A DNA stretch of 64,000 nt from Lichenifustis flavocetrariae (GCF_026130545.1 NZ_JAMOIM010000001.1:620001-684000), one strand, 5' to 3'. Positions 16,607-25,057 are shown, numbered from the stretch's first letter. Notes: a model not told the origin generated them from the sequence alone. Numbers and translations are program-made.

Positions 16607-16819
16607 TCAGAGCTTGCCCCGTGTCTGGGCGGAGACCTTCAGGGTCGACATCGGCTTACCGCCATGCGGCCCTCCGCCCTGTTGCTTGTCGTTCAGCTTG
16701 CGCTCCTCAGTGCGCTTCGCCACCGCTTCAGCGAGCGCCGACTTGGCTTGCTCTGCTTTCGTCTCTGCTGTGTCGTTGGCAGCGTTGGTGGTGTGGTTCC
16801 GTGATTGCTGTTGATCCAT
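16607..16819 (-). CDS. Small hydrophilic hypothetical protein
   Basis: 70 residues from ATG 16819, with AGGAC upstream as a ribosome-binding site. The sequence is disordered and charged (MDQQQSRNHTTNAANDTAETKAEQAKSALAEAVAKRTEER), followed by a Gly-rich turn. No family recognised. It lies opposite to its neighbours, between the protease and the Gly-rich protein, a place where phages carry small accessory genes. An extension upstream to 17041 is possible but looks non-coding. Confidence 0.45.
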   Translation of the reverse strand: MDQQQSRNHTTNAANDTAETKAEQAKSALAEAVAKRTEERKLNDKQQGGGPHGGKPMSTLKVSAQTRGKL

Positions 16820-17004
16820 ACGCGCTGTCCTGTTGCTGAAGATGGTGACGGCTTGGCTGCCTAATGGAGAAGCCAACATGGCGACAGCGCCGTGGCTTAC
16901 AAGGCTGCCCTGAACCCCGTCTCTGCTTAGTGCCCTGAGATACGAGATCCCCGTGTCGTCATCGGGCGGGGTGGCCAAGTCGTGAGTGGCTCGTAACCGC
17001 GACA

Positions 17005-17039
17005 GCCGGCAGCCTCTTTTTCCGGGAGGCGTGGCCGGC
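17005..17039 (+). ncRNA. Nested RNA hairpin
   Basis: GCCGGC (17005-17010) pairs with GCCGGC (17034-17039) and, inside it, GCCTC (17012-17016) with GAGGC (17026-17030), giving an 11-bp interrupted stem. It lies just before a rho-independent terminator, so a short structured transcript is possible. No tRNA T-loop is present. Confidence 0.35.
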
Positions 17040-17061
17040 ACTCAACATTCCAACGACCCGA

Positions 17062-17085
17062 CCCGCCTTTTCCGGCGGGTTTTTT
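17062..17085 (+). terminator. Rho-independent terminator
   Basis: CCCGCC (17062-17067) pairs with GGCGGG (17074-17079) around a TTTTCC loop and is followed by six T (17080-17085). It separates the protease region from the exported-protein genes, beginning 24 bp before the Gly-rich protein start. Confidence 0.85.
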
Positions 17086-17108
17086 ATGCCTGAAAGGCTC
17101 AACTCACG

Positions 17109-18182
17109 ATGAAACGATCAATCCTTTCTTCCTTGCTTCTGGCCGCCGCGCTGGGAGCCGCATCGCCGGCCATTGCGAGCGGATATTATGGCGGTGTATC
17201 GACGGTTACGGGCGGCGCCTGCTCGGCTGGTCAATATGTCATTTCGATCTCACCAGCTGGCGTGCCGACGTGCTCGACGTCGATCGATCGCCAAGTCTTC
17301 ACCGCATCAGGCACGTGGGCCAAGCCTGCGTTCGGCACCCAGGTGACGCTCTTCGAGTGCGGTGGCGGCGGTGGCGGCGGTGGCGGAGGCATGCCGCCGT
17401 CTGGCACGGCCGGTTCGGGTGGCGGCGGCGGAGGCGGGGCCGAGTGCCTGACGAAGACGTTCGCCATCGCTGACCTGCCGAGCGCCACCTATGCCGTGAC
17501 CGTCGGCGCGGGCGGGACACCGGGTGCGGCTGCCACGACAAGCGGCGGAAACGGTACAGCAGGCGGCGTTGGAGGCAACACCTCCTTCGCGAGCAAAATC
17601 GCCTACGGTGGTGGCGGCGGTGGAGTAGGCGCTGGAGCGGCCACGGCTTCAACCGGGGGCGGAGGCGGTTCGTTCATCGGTGTTGGCTTGACCGGCAATG
17701 CCGCAAGCGCAAGCGGCTGTACAGCAGGGGGTGGCAGCGGCGCAGCCGCAACGCAAACGATCGAGTGTGGCGGTGGCGGTGGCGGAACGTCTGCTACGCT
17801 CGCCACAGCATCGGTCGGTGCCGTGTCCTCATTCTCGGCTCCAGGCGGAAGCTCGGGCGGCGGCCTGACGTCAGCGGGAGTCGCAGCCAACGGTAGCGCG
17901 GGCCAACGCGGCCAAGGTTGCGGTGCGGGGCCATCTACGGGCACGACGAGCACAACAGTCGCTGGCAATGGCGGCAACGCGACGGCGGATCAGGCCTACG
18001 GCATTGGGTGTGGCGGCGCTGGCGGAGGCTCGACCTCGGCCACGTCTGGCGGCACCTCGGGCAACGGTGGCAACGGCTTCAACGGCAGCGGCGCCGGCGG
18101 CGGCGGTGCGGCCTTGTTCGGCAATACGGCAGGCAATGGCGGAACGGGCGGCAGCGGTTTCGTGGTCATCGTCACGAACTGA
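17109..18182 (+). CDS. Exported glycine-rich protein, phage-tail/adhesin-like
   Basis: 357 residues with a clear Sec signal peptide (MKRSILSSLLLAAALGAASPAIA, cleavage near 23-24). After a short domain comes FTASGTWAKPAFGTQVTLFECGGGG, the usual entry to Gly-rich phage tail-tip and adhesin domains (a TW-x-KP strand then polyglycine), and then about 270 residues of Gly/Ala/Thr/Ser runs. Such runs form packed polyglycine-II helices in known phage receptor-binding adhesins. Having a signal peptide is unusual for a tail protein, since virions assemble in the cytoplasm; a secreted or cell-surface role is more likely. The codons are strongly GGC-biased. Confidence 0.72.
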   Translation: MKRSILSSLLLAAALGAASPAIASGYYGGVSTVTGGACSAGQYVISISPAGVPTCSTSIDRQVFTASGTWAKPAFGTQVTLFECGGGGGGGGGGMPPSGTAGSGGGGGGGAECLTKTFAIADLPSATYAVTVGAGGTPGAAATTSGGNGTAGGVGGNTSFASKIAYGGGGGGVGAGAATASTGGGGGSFIGVGLTGNAASASGCTAGGGSGAAATQTIECGGGGGGTSATLATASVGAVSSFSAPGGSSGGGLTSAGVAANGSAGQRGQGCGAGPSTGTTSTTVAGNGGNATADQAYGIGCGGAGGGSTSATSGGTSGNGGNGFNGSGAGGGGAALFGNTAGNGGTGGSGFVVIVTN

Positions 18183-18240
18183 ACCGCGGTCGTTATCCGT
18201 CGGCATAGTAGGCCCGATCACTTGAAATCCCTTCCACCCA

Positions 18241-18265
18241 GCCCGGCCGTCGTGCCGGGCTTTTT
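18241..18265 (+). terminator. Rho-independent terminator
   Basis: GCCCGGC (18241-18247) pairs with GCCGGGC (18254-18260), then five T. It sits after the Gly-rich gene and 18 bp before the next start. Confidence 0.85.
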
Positions 18266-18282
18266 CCTGCTTGGAGCTCACC

Positions 18283-18672
18283 ATGTTCCGATCCCTAGTC
18301 GCGGCCTGCTTTCTGGCGTCGTTCGCCCCGCCTGCGATCGCAGGCACCTTCAACGGCGTGGCATATCCGGTCGATCCGCGGGAAACCTGTGACAGCCTCG
18401 CCGAAGGCCGTGCAGCGATGCAGGTTCTAGCCTCGAACCATCACACGACGGTCTTCTACCTCGAAGGAGACCAGGCACACCGTTTCATCGCGGCGATCAA
18501 CCCACCCGGCTCGAAAATCGTGCTCGAGGCGGACTACGTCGCGGTGTTCCAGGAGCCGGCTTTCCAGTCGGGCTACGTGTGGATCGCCAACCTCCTGTGC
18601 GGAGGGTTCGGAACCGGGTTCCCGATGCGCCTGCCTGACCTGAAGGCCGCGCTTGCCAAGGCCCAGCACTGA
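18283..18672 (+). CDS. Small exported protein of unknown function
   Basis: 129 residues from ATG 18283, preceded by GGAGCTCACC. A Sec signal (MFRSLVAACFLASFAPPAIA) is followed by a 105-residue mature protein with two cysteines (ETCDSLAEG and NLLCGGFG) that could form a disulfide, as expected in the periplasm. No family is recognised. It lies between two larger exported proteins and may be an assembly partner or chaperone for them. Confidence 0.65.
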   Translation: MFRSLVAACFLASFAPPAIAGTFNGVAYPVDPRETCDSLAEGRAAMQVLASNHHTTVFYLEGDQAHRFIAAINPPGSKIVLEADYVAVFQEPAFQSGYVWIANLLCGGFGTGFPMRLPDLKAALAKAQH

Positions 18673-18715
18673 CCAGCGCCGGCGACTACCTCCTCAATTT
18701 CCGGGATTCAGAAAC

Positions 18716-21700
18716 ATGAAGTTTGACACCCTTCGATTCGCGCTCGTGCGCCTGCGCCGCTGGATGCAGAGCCGGAAGCATTCTGGAGCCGCTGCTCACG
18801 GTCGAGGTATCAGCCGACGGGCCGCACTCGCACTCACGGCGGGCGCTGTCTTTGGACCGCAGCCCGCTGACGCGGGAATGGGAGTGTGGATCCGCACGAA
18901 AAAGCCAGGGGCCGCGCCGCTCACGTCGACGATTCCTGCCCACTACAACTATCCGCAGTATCCGACATCGAACGGCGATGGGTTCTTCCACGCCCAATTT
19001 CCTGCCTTCAGCACGGGTCCGAACGGCACACCGCTTCTTCTCGATACCAGCCTTATCAACCAGGGCGGCACAGGCACGCTTACCGATAGCTTGACGGATG
19101 CCGGTGTCGGAGTTGGCGACAGCAGCGGTTTTGCAGGCGTGTTGAGCACCGCGAATGGCGTCACCATCGCGGAACTGATGCTCACCGATCATCATCGGTT
19201 TCGCGTTCGCACGTCCGGCGCGGCCAGGATCATGAATTGGGTTCAGACCCTCGGCAACCAGACGCTCGTTCAGCAGATCATGCTGACGCTTGATGCGACG
19301 CTCGCGCGGGTGTGGGATCAGTCGCTCGCATCAAGGGTAAGCCAAAACAGCACGACGCTGGCCTACCATTCCTTGACCTTGACGCAGGCCAATTTTCCGA
19401 TCGTGTCAGGCGTCTATGTGCGCCCCGGCGGCTGGGCTGGGCTCACCCACTTCGTCGGCGTGCCAGACGCGCGCCGCATCGCCGGGCTCAAGAAGGTCGT
19501 CACTGGCACGCCTGGCGAGGGGACTGCGCAAGCCCCTGGAACACAGCAGATCATCCCCGAGCTTGCGGCTTATTTTCAGGTCTATGCGCAGGGTTATGGC
19601 AACCCAAATACCCAAGGGAAAGGCAACGGCGTCGATACATTCACGACGCTGCATACTCTGCAATCGCCCCCGGCAGGATTTACGTTTGACGGCTACGATT
19701 TCGGGGACGTGATTACAGAGCTCAACCACAATGGGTTCAAATTCACGAACACTTATTTCGGCAGCCGGCAGCTCGGGCTCTATGCCAATTTCCCTGGCGT
19801 CAATTTCACGATCCTGAATGTCCGAACCGGAGATGACGGCGACACCGACATGTCGCATCTCTATGCCGACAACCTCGATGCTTTGCTCGCGCTTCATGCA
19901 AGCACGGCCGTCAACGGGTTCGGAATCTATGGCCGGCTGATCATTCCCTCTGCTCCGAGCACCTATGCGGATCAGAGCTGGAATCCGTTCATGAGCACGA
20001 CGCAGACAAACCTGAACGTCACGCTGCTCGACATCCTGACGAATTCGCAAGGCCACAAATACATCAAGCTCAACGTCACCGTCCCGACGAACAACATCAC
20101 CGGCGGGCTGCCGCCTGGATTGAACTGCAACCTGTCGTACGGGCTAACAACCGACTCTCGAAATCCCAATGGGATAGGGACCTTCGGGAACATGGACCGG
20201 GGCCTGCATGTGATCGGGATCGCCCCAGGTGTCTCGGCAGGCTTCGTAAGCTGCACGCTCGATGGCCTCGTCCCCGGGGCGAAATACGGCCAATCCGGGC
20301 TGAATGCTCTCACCGTTGCCGCGACCGGTGGTTTCGGCCCGGACGACGATGGCACCGGCCACTTCCTTGGGATGCAGAGCTGTGCCGTCGTCGACTCGCC
20401 TCAAGACAATCTCGACATCAATCAGGGGATCATCGACGACACGGCGATCATTTCAGGAACGCTCGCTGACGGCAGTCATGTCGACAACATCCAGGTTCTG
20501 CAGATCGGCGCTCCAAACCAGACCTACTTCAACCAGCGGCCAAGCCTGAAGATGCGGAACGGCTGCGTCGTCGCAAACCTTCCGCGCTACGCCACGGCAG
20601 GGGATCTGATCGACCCCATCATCAACGGTCAGTCGACAAACCCCTATCTGGCGATCCTGCAGGCCACTCAGATGAGGGTCGGCGGTGAAGATGCAGACAT
20701 CTATTTCGAACTCGGCAAGCAAAGCGGCGGGCAGGCAAACTACGGGGATTGTACCGCGACCGATTGCCTGCTTCAGGGCGGCACCTACGCGATCTTGATC
20801 TCGACCCTGATCGCGACATCCGCCAAGTTCACGCGGTCCAACCCTATGTCCGTTTTCCTGGACACGCCCAACGCCACCGGATACGCGCCGGGCGGCACCG
20901 GAGCAAATGGCATCGGAGGCCAGATCGCATTCATGCCGGGGTCGCTTCCGCCGGCTATCACCCCTCACAAGCTCTACACGGTGGCCGGGTTCAGCTATGC
21001 CTTCGTGTTCAGCATCCCCACCAACACGACGCACGATCTTGCCGTCGGGGACATCCTGATCGTGACCGGCGGCACCCTGGTGGCGGGTGGCCTTGGGGCA
21101 GCGACTTTCGCGGTCGCGAGTGTGGATGGAACAGGCAAAGCTCTGACTTTGAACGTGGTCAACCCCGGGCAATACACGACGGCAGCGCGAGCCGGCGCTC
21201 CGACCTTCAGCATGGCCATTCAATCGGCCGCAAGCAGCAGTGCGGGTGGTACGCTCACGGCGTCTCAGACATGGGTTTACAACGCCTTAGTGCTGAAGGA
21301 TCCGGCGACCGGAAGCTTTGTCGATACCAGCGCGAGTTCGACCGGCACCGGTTATGTGGCGGGCGCCTTCTTCAAGGCCATTTCAACCGGGCTGATCTCG
21401 GCGAACAACAACTTCGTGACGGATGTTCCGGCGACCCTGGCAAGCAAGCTGACGAGCGTCTCGCTCGACGCCAATAACAAGCCGTACCCGCAGATGAACA
21501 ACGTCTCGGCGTACAACAATCGCTGGCTCTATGCGGCGCCGGCGACGGAACCCACGTCAGATCCGGCGACCGGGGTCAGCGGCTATCCGCTGGTCACGAC
21601 GCAGGTCTTGTCGACGCGAGCTCCCTCGATCAATCCGCCGCCTACGCCGATCACATCGCTTGTCGCGGCGGCCGCAAGCGCAACGCAGATGCGGCTCACC

Positions 21701-22009
21701 TTCGTGCCGGACGGTAACGCGAGGCTCTCGCCGGATGGCGCCCTCAACCCGTCGGGCTATCAGTATGTCTTGCGACAGACCGGCGGCGCGTGGCCTATCG
21801 ATGGAAGCGGCAACATCGTTTGGTCGAACCTACCGGCCGTCTCCAGCTCTGGCAGCAATGTGACGGCGGTGCTGCCCGACGTCCTCACATCGAACCAGAG
21901 CTACGATGTCATGGTGCGTGGCGTGAACGCCTATGACAGCCCGAACCAGATCCCGATGCAGTTCGCAGCGAACAGCAACGTGCCCTCGGTGATTATGCCT
22001 GCGGCGTGA
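18716..22009 (+). CDS. Large exported tail-fibre/adhesin-like protein
   Basis: 1097 residues from ATG 18716. The N-terminus carries a Tat-like signal (GISRRAALALTAGAVFG...ADA, cleavage near residue 60). The mature part is Asn/Thr/Gly-rich beta sequence; around 330-430 the phrasing FDGYDFGDVITELNHNGFKF...FPGVNFTILNVRTGDDGDTDM suggests parallel beta-helix coils like those of depolymerase or fibre proteins. The last 100 residues (ITSLVAAAASATQMRLTFVPDG...SYDVMVRGVNAYD) look like a fibronectin-III domain. No catalytic signature is identified. With the two upstream exported proteins it forms a surface module; a virion fibre is less likely because of the export signal. Confidence 0.65.
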   Translation: MKFDTLRFALVRLRRWMQSRKHSGAAAHGRGISRRAALALTAGAVFGPQPADAGMGVWIRTKKPGAAPLTSTIPAHYNYPQYPTSNGDGFFHAQFPAFSTGPNGTPLLLDTSLINQGGTGTLTDSLTDAGVGVGDSSGFAGVLSTANGVTIAELMLTDHHRFRVRTSGAARIMNWVQTLGNQTLVQQIMLTLDATLARVWDQSLASRVSQNSTTLAYHSLTLTQANFPIVSGVYVRPGGWAGLTHFVGVPDARRIAGLKKVVTGTPGEGTAQAPGTQQIIPELAAYFQVYAQGYGNPNTQGKGNGVDTFTTLHTLQSPPAGFTFDGYDFGDVITELNHNGFKFTNTYFGSRQLGLYANFPGVNFTILNVRTGDDGDTDMSHLYADNLDALLALHASTAVNGFGIYGRLIIPSAPSTYADQSWNPFMSTTQTNLNVTLLDILTNSQGHKYIKLNVTVPTNNITGGLPPGLNCNLSYGLTTDSRNPNGIGTFGNMDRGLHVIGIAPGVSAGFVSCTLDGLVPGAKYGQSGLNALTVAATGGFGPDDDGTGHFLGMQSCAVVDSPQDNLDINQGIIDDTAIISGTLADGSHVDNIQVLQIGAPNQTYFNQRPSLKMRNGCVVANLPRYATAGDLIDPIINGQSTNPYLAILQATQMRVGGEDADIYFELGKQSGGQANYGDCTATDCLLQGGTYAILISTLIATSAKFTRSNPMSVFLDTPNATGYAPGGTGANGIGGQIAFMPGSLPPAITPHKLYTVAGFSYAFVFSIPTNTTHDLAVGDILIVTGGTLVAGGLGAATFAVASVDGTGKALTLNVVNPGQYTTAARAGAPTFSMAIQSAASSSAGGTLTASQTWVYNALVLKDPATGSFVDTSASSTGTGYVAGAFFKAISTGLISANNNFVTDVPATLASKLTSVSLDANNKPYPQMNNVSAYNNRWLYAAPATEPTSDPATGVSGYPLVTTQVLSTRAPSINPPPTPITSLVAAAASATQMRLTFVPDGNARLSPDGALNPSGYQYVLRQTGGAWPIDGSGNIVWSNLPAVSSSGSNVTAVLPDVLTSNQSYDVMVRGVNAYDSPNQIPMQFAANSNVPSVIMPAA

Positions 22010-22562
22010 CGACCTTTCCTCGGCGGCGCGCATAGGCCAAGCAGCCAAGGGTTAATAGGGCAGATCCGAAGAGCGGGGCGGAGGCCGGCAGCGGGACTTG
22101 AGAAATTGTCAGGGTAGCGTTGCTGTAGAATACCTGAGGCGCCGCGTAGCCAGTCTCTTCTTGCCCATCGGAATAATTATAATATGTATAGGACTCATAA
22201 TCTATATTACCCCCGACCACATAGTAGTTTGAAGTACCAACGCCGATCTGCTTGTTTCCGTCGATTTCACCATACCACAAATATAACCCTGCTTGGTCTT
22301 GGGGATATACATTCGACCCGATCCTAACGATTGAATCACCGTATGAATTGGTTGCGCTAAAATTTAGGGGATCACCCATGAAGTTGAAATAATACGTGTA
22401 GGCAAACGGCGGGCCAAAGGTATCGTATCCAGGTTCATTGATCTCCGAACTTCCAGAAAAATCAAGCTCAGCTCTATAGCTGGTTGCGTTCGCTTGGGTC
22501 GTCACCATCAAGCCACACGCCATCACCGCCGCAACCGCAGCGCCCAAAACCGCCTTCTTCAC
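21993..22562 (-). CDS. VPLPA-CTERM (PEP-CTERM class) secreted protein 1
   Basis: 189 residues. GTG 22562 is preferred over the ATG at 22586 because GGGAGAGA lies just upstream and the protein then opens as a proper signal peptide (KKAVLGAAVAAVMACGLMVTTQANA). The mature part is aromatic-rich (YTYYFNF, SNYYVVGG, SYTYYNYSDG). The C-terminus is a sorting signal: VPLPASAP, then a membrane helix (LFGSALLTLGCLAYA) and RRR. Such proteins are processed by an exosortase (XrtD type for VPLPA) and end up at the surface or in the matrix. No exosortase gene is in the window. It converges with the fibre-like gene, overlapping 17 bp. Confidence 0.78.
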   Translation of the reverse strand: MKKAVLGAAVAAVMACGLMVTTQANATSYRAELDFSGSSEINEPGYDTFGPPFAYTYYFNFMGDPLNFSATNSYGDSIVRIGSNVYPQDQAGLYLWYGEIDGNKQIGVGTSNYYVVGGNIDYESYTYYNYSDGQEETGYAAPQVFYSNATLTISQVPLPASAPLFGSALLTLGCLAYARRRGKVVTPQA

Positions 22563-23043
22563 GAGCTCTCTCCCTGGCGGGGCCATCCGCCGTGTGGGGA
22601 GACTGCGTTAACCATGCGTAATGTGTAAAGGGCCTCGAGAGCGCTTGAACTCTGGCGGGGTATGCGTGCGACGGACGGTGTGTCTGCGCTGCCACCGGGC
22701 GGACATGGCCTCGATAGGCGGCCGGTGTGGCGCTGGCATGGGCTCGACTCACTCCACCGCGTCGTGACACTATTCCGATGCGGCAGGACGCTCTTCATGC
22801 CGCAACCTACACCCGGCGTGTTCCGCGTTACGCGCCCGGTGTCTTCCCTGTAAGCGAACTTGCATTGGTGGCCTGGAGCTTTCACTGACTTTTCAGGAAA
22901 GGGTCGTCGCCTCTGAGGGTGATCGCCCGCGCCCGTAGCTCACACTGTGGGCATTTGCGTTCGGACGGGCGACGTTCTCCCGGGCCGACGGGAGCCCAGC
23001 CCTCTGCAAATCCTCGCTGTCCGGATCACCTGGCTTGCACGCC
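22563..23043. other. Gene-free stretch
   Basis: No supported gene. Small ORFs on both strands (for example 22662-22853) have no signal peptide, no recognisable family and no good ribosome-binding site. The promoter of the minus-strand VPLPA protein must lie at its left end. Confidence 0.45.
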
Positions 23044-23193
23044 CTAGGGCAAAACCCACCACAGCGCCAGGCCCAAGATCCCTATCAGGATGACAGCCCA
23101 TACCGCGCCAGTTGCCAGGCCGGCAATCACCATAGCCAAAGCCAGCGTGGATCTGTCGGGCAAGTGCCCGACCAATGCTTGCTTCCATGTCAT
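23044..23193 (-). CDS. Small membrane protein
   Basis: 49 residues from ATG 23193, with a strong GGGGGG ribosome-binding site 6 bases upstream. After a short polar start (MTWKQALVGHLPDRS) almost all of the protein is hydrophobic (TLALAMVIAGLATGAVWAVILIGILGLALWWVLP), enough for one long or two short membrane helices. No family recognised. It could be a holin-like, signalling or regulatory micro-protein. Confidence 0.5.
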   Translation of the reverse strand: MTWKQALVGHLPDRSTLALAMVIAGLATGAVWAVILIGILGLALWWVLP

Positions 23194-23396
23194 CGATCGC
23201 CCCCCAGCGCTCGACTTCTGAAACTGCATCTCGCGTGCCAAGGCGAACCACAGCACCGAACCATGCCGAAAAAGCTAAAGCACGGCGTCGGGTGCTTGTC
23301 GCCTCCCTTTTAACCATGCCGGCATTCTGTTCGGCGGCCGTTCAGTTCCGGCATGACACTCGCTGCCTGCGCTCATCAGGGCTCGTTGGGCTTCAC

Positions 23397-23573
23397 ATGT
23401 CGGACAACATTGTCCCAGTTCAAGACAAGAAAGAAACGGCCACAGACGCGCGCCGCGTTCCATGGATCGGGATCATGCTTGTGCTCTGCGGATCACTGCT
23501 GACCATCTTCTGGGCCGCCGGCTTGCTTTGGGCAGTGCTCGTGGTTCTGGAATTGGTCTGGAGATGGCTCTAG
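23397..23573 (+). CDS. Small membrane protein
   Basis: 58 residues from ATG 23397. A polar N-terminus (MSDNIVPVQDKKETATDARR) leads into one or two membrane helices (IGIMLVLCGSLLTIFWAAGLLWAVLVVLELVWRW). No strong ribosome-binding site is visible and an upstream in-frame start at 23175 exists, so the start is uncertain. Its stop overlaps the end of the convergent micro-ORF at 23570. Function unknown. Confidence 0.45.
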   Translation: MSDNIVPVQDKKETATDARRVPWIGIMLVLCGSLLTIFWAAGLLWAVLVVLELVWRWL

Positions 23574-23656
23574 TCGACGTCCATCTCCGGTGCGACGTAG
23601 AGCAGGTAGGCGAGAATGGCCAAGCCGGCGCATACGGCGCCTACAAAAATGATCAT
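23570..23656 (-). CDS. 28-residue membrane micro-protein
   Basis: ATG 23656 is preceded by a strong GGGGGGAG ribosome-binding site. The product MIIFVGAVCAGLAILAYLLY then VAPEMDVD is a single membrane helix with an acidic tail. The GLAILAYLLY-VA pattern recalls KdpF, but no potassium-ATPase genes are near, so this likeness is probably general to small membrane peptides. Confidence 0.45.
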   Translation of the reverse strand: MIIFVGAVCAGLAILAYLLYVAPEMDVD

Positions 23657-24122
23657 CGCCACTCCCCCCGGAGTTTCCAGGCAATCTGGTCAAGCGCCGA
23701 TTGCTTGAGACCAGGATAGGTAAAACTTTGATCTGGTCAAACGCTGATCACCACGTCGGGCGCGGGCAGTCAGCCTGACGCAAGGCTCCCGCGGCAGCCT
23801 TCACACCAAGCCGGACCGATCTGTCCCGGGCGGTCCGGCCCACCAGGCACTTGCGTGCCGACGCGCCGCCATCCGCCCCTAGGCGGTACGCGGCGGCGCG
23901 TCAGCCTGGCCACAATGCTGGATGAGGGTTGACGGTAGGTGAACGGGATCTCCGCCGCCTACGCGGCCCAAGGCGATGCATTGCTGATCGAGGGCCAGGC
24001 CAGGATATGGCTTGCTGATGAGTACGACGCTGCGCACGAGAACACTCGCAGCTCTCGCCACAGGTGTCTCGCGTTGACTTGCCTGCCTACTGACCGCGGC
24101 CAGGAGGCTTTAACAAGCGGTG
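23657..24122. other. Gene-free, repeat- and hairpin-rich stretch, candidate origin
   Basis: No supported gene. Two imperfect direct repeats (ATCTGGTCAAGCGCCGAT at 23684-23701 and ATCTGGTCAAACGCTGAT at 23731-23748, 16 of 18 identical) are followed by a nested palindrome at 23860-23902. This combination is unlike the rest of the island and could be a replication origin for the PrimPol/helicase. Confidence 0.4.
23860..23902. repeat. Nested palindrome (11-bp perfect arms)
   Basis: GACGCGCCGCC (23860-23870) pairs with GGCGGCGCGTC (23892-23902); inside, CCGCC (23873-23877) pairs with GGCGG (23882-23886) around a CCTA loop. No T-run follows, so a plain terminator is unlikely. Confidence 0.7.
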
Positions 24123-24833
24123 TCAGGCTGCGGCAGCAGCCTTCTTGCGCTTGGCCGCATAGCTGAAGCCGGCGAGGCCGAACAGAGCGGCGCCGAACAT
24201 GGGGGCGGAAGACGGAAGCGGGACTGCCGACACTCCGCTTGTGTAATCTAAGACGTCGGTCCCGTCGGTAACCGCAACCCCGTAATTCAGGCCGCCGGGC
24301 GTATTTCCGTTGCTCCAGAGGTTCACGGCATCACCGCCGGCAATTGTGAACACCAGGCCGTAGATGTCGAACGCGCCACCGTGGAACGGATAGTCGGTCG
24401 CGGTCTGCGGCGATCCGCTTGGATAGAATAGATTGTCGTAGTGAAGCCCCGGTGAGGGGTGTCCGGAGCCATCATCAACGCCATTGGCAACAGTGAAGAG
24501 GCTAAAACGAGCGGGCGCAAGCAGGTTGCCATGCTCCGGGTCCACCTGATTTAATTTTGCAAATCCGGTTATGGTTGCATTCGTGATGCCAAGCCCGTTG
24601 TTGGTGTCGGAAAACGTGCCGCTTACCGAGTTGATAGTATACGAGCCAACAGGGTCGTACTGATTCGGCGAAGTACCCAACGGGCCGGTATTCAGATCGG
24701 GTGAGACTGTAAGGGTCAACGCGGCAGCCACACCTGGACCGCTAAAGCTCAGGTTCAGCGTCTGCGCTTGTGAGATGCTTGGGATCATAACCGCCGTCGC
24801 TACGGCCAAGCCCGCCCAAAGACTGCTTTTCAT
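24123..24833 (-). CDS. VPLPA-CTERM (PEP-CTERM class) secreted protein 2
   Basis: 236 residues from ATG 24833, with GGGAGGAGG just upstream. A signal peptide (MKSSLWAGLAVATAVMIPSISQA) precedes a beta-rich mature domain (LNLSFSGPGVAAALTLTVSPD, YTINSVSGTFSDTNNGLGITNATITGF), a composition common in exosortase substrates. The end is VPLPSSAPMFGAALFGLAGF then SYAAKRKK, the tripartite sorting tail. It resembles the other island VPLPA protein only in its sorting tail and layout. Both are transcribed leftward as separate genes. Confidence 0.82.
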   Translation of the reverse strand: MKSSLWAGLAVATAVMIPSISQAQTLNLSFSGPGVAAALTLTVSPDLNTGPLGTSPNQYDPVGSYTINSVSGTFSDTNNGLGITNATITGFAKLNQVDPEHGNLLAPARFSLFTVANGVDDGSGHPSPGLHYDNLFYPSGSPQTATDYPFHGGAFDIYGLVFTIAGGDAVNLWSNGNTPGGLNYGVAVTDGTDVLDYTSGVSAVPLPSSAPMFGAALFGLAGFSYAAKRKKAAAAA

Positions 24834-25057
24834 GCGCCTCCTCCCTTTTATTCGCAATTCGCACTTTTTCGAATTGGGAACCCAGTTACGTTGGAGGCAT
24901 GACAAATTGTCAATCTTGGTTAACTACGAAGCGCCGGGAGCACTCGGGTCGGCCGTGTGGTCCGCCATCCTTCCCGCACCCGGGCGTCGCTCCGCCAGAC
25001 TATTGCGGTCGCTACGCGCCACCTGGGTGCTCGGTTTTGGACGCTTGCCGGCGGGCC

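Noticed and set aside
16970-17045. tRNA-like segment with a possible CGT anticodon loop
   Set aside because: No T-arm (no GGTTCGA-type loop), no acceptor pairing and no CCA-adjacent stem; better explained as a plain hairpin.
17231-17977. Long minus-strand Pro-rich frames opposite the Gly-rich gene
   Set aside because: They are the complement of GGC/GGT runs (PPP codons) and have no start signals or recognisable family.
23570-23656. A KdpF gene
   Set aside because: The resemblance is limited to a short hydrophobic helix and there are no kdpABC genes nearby.
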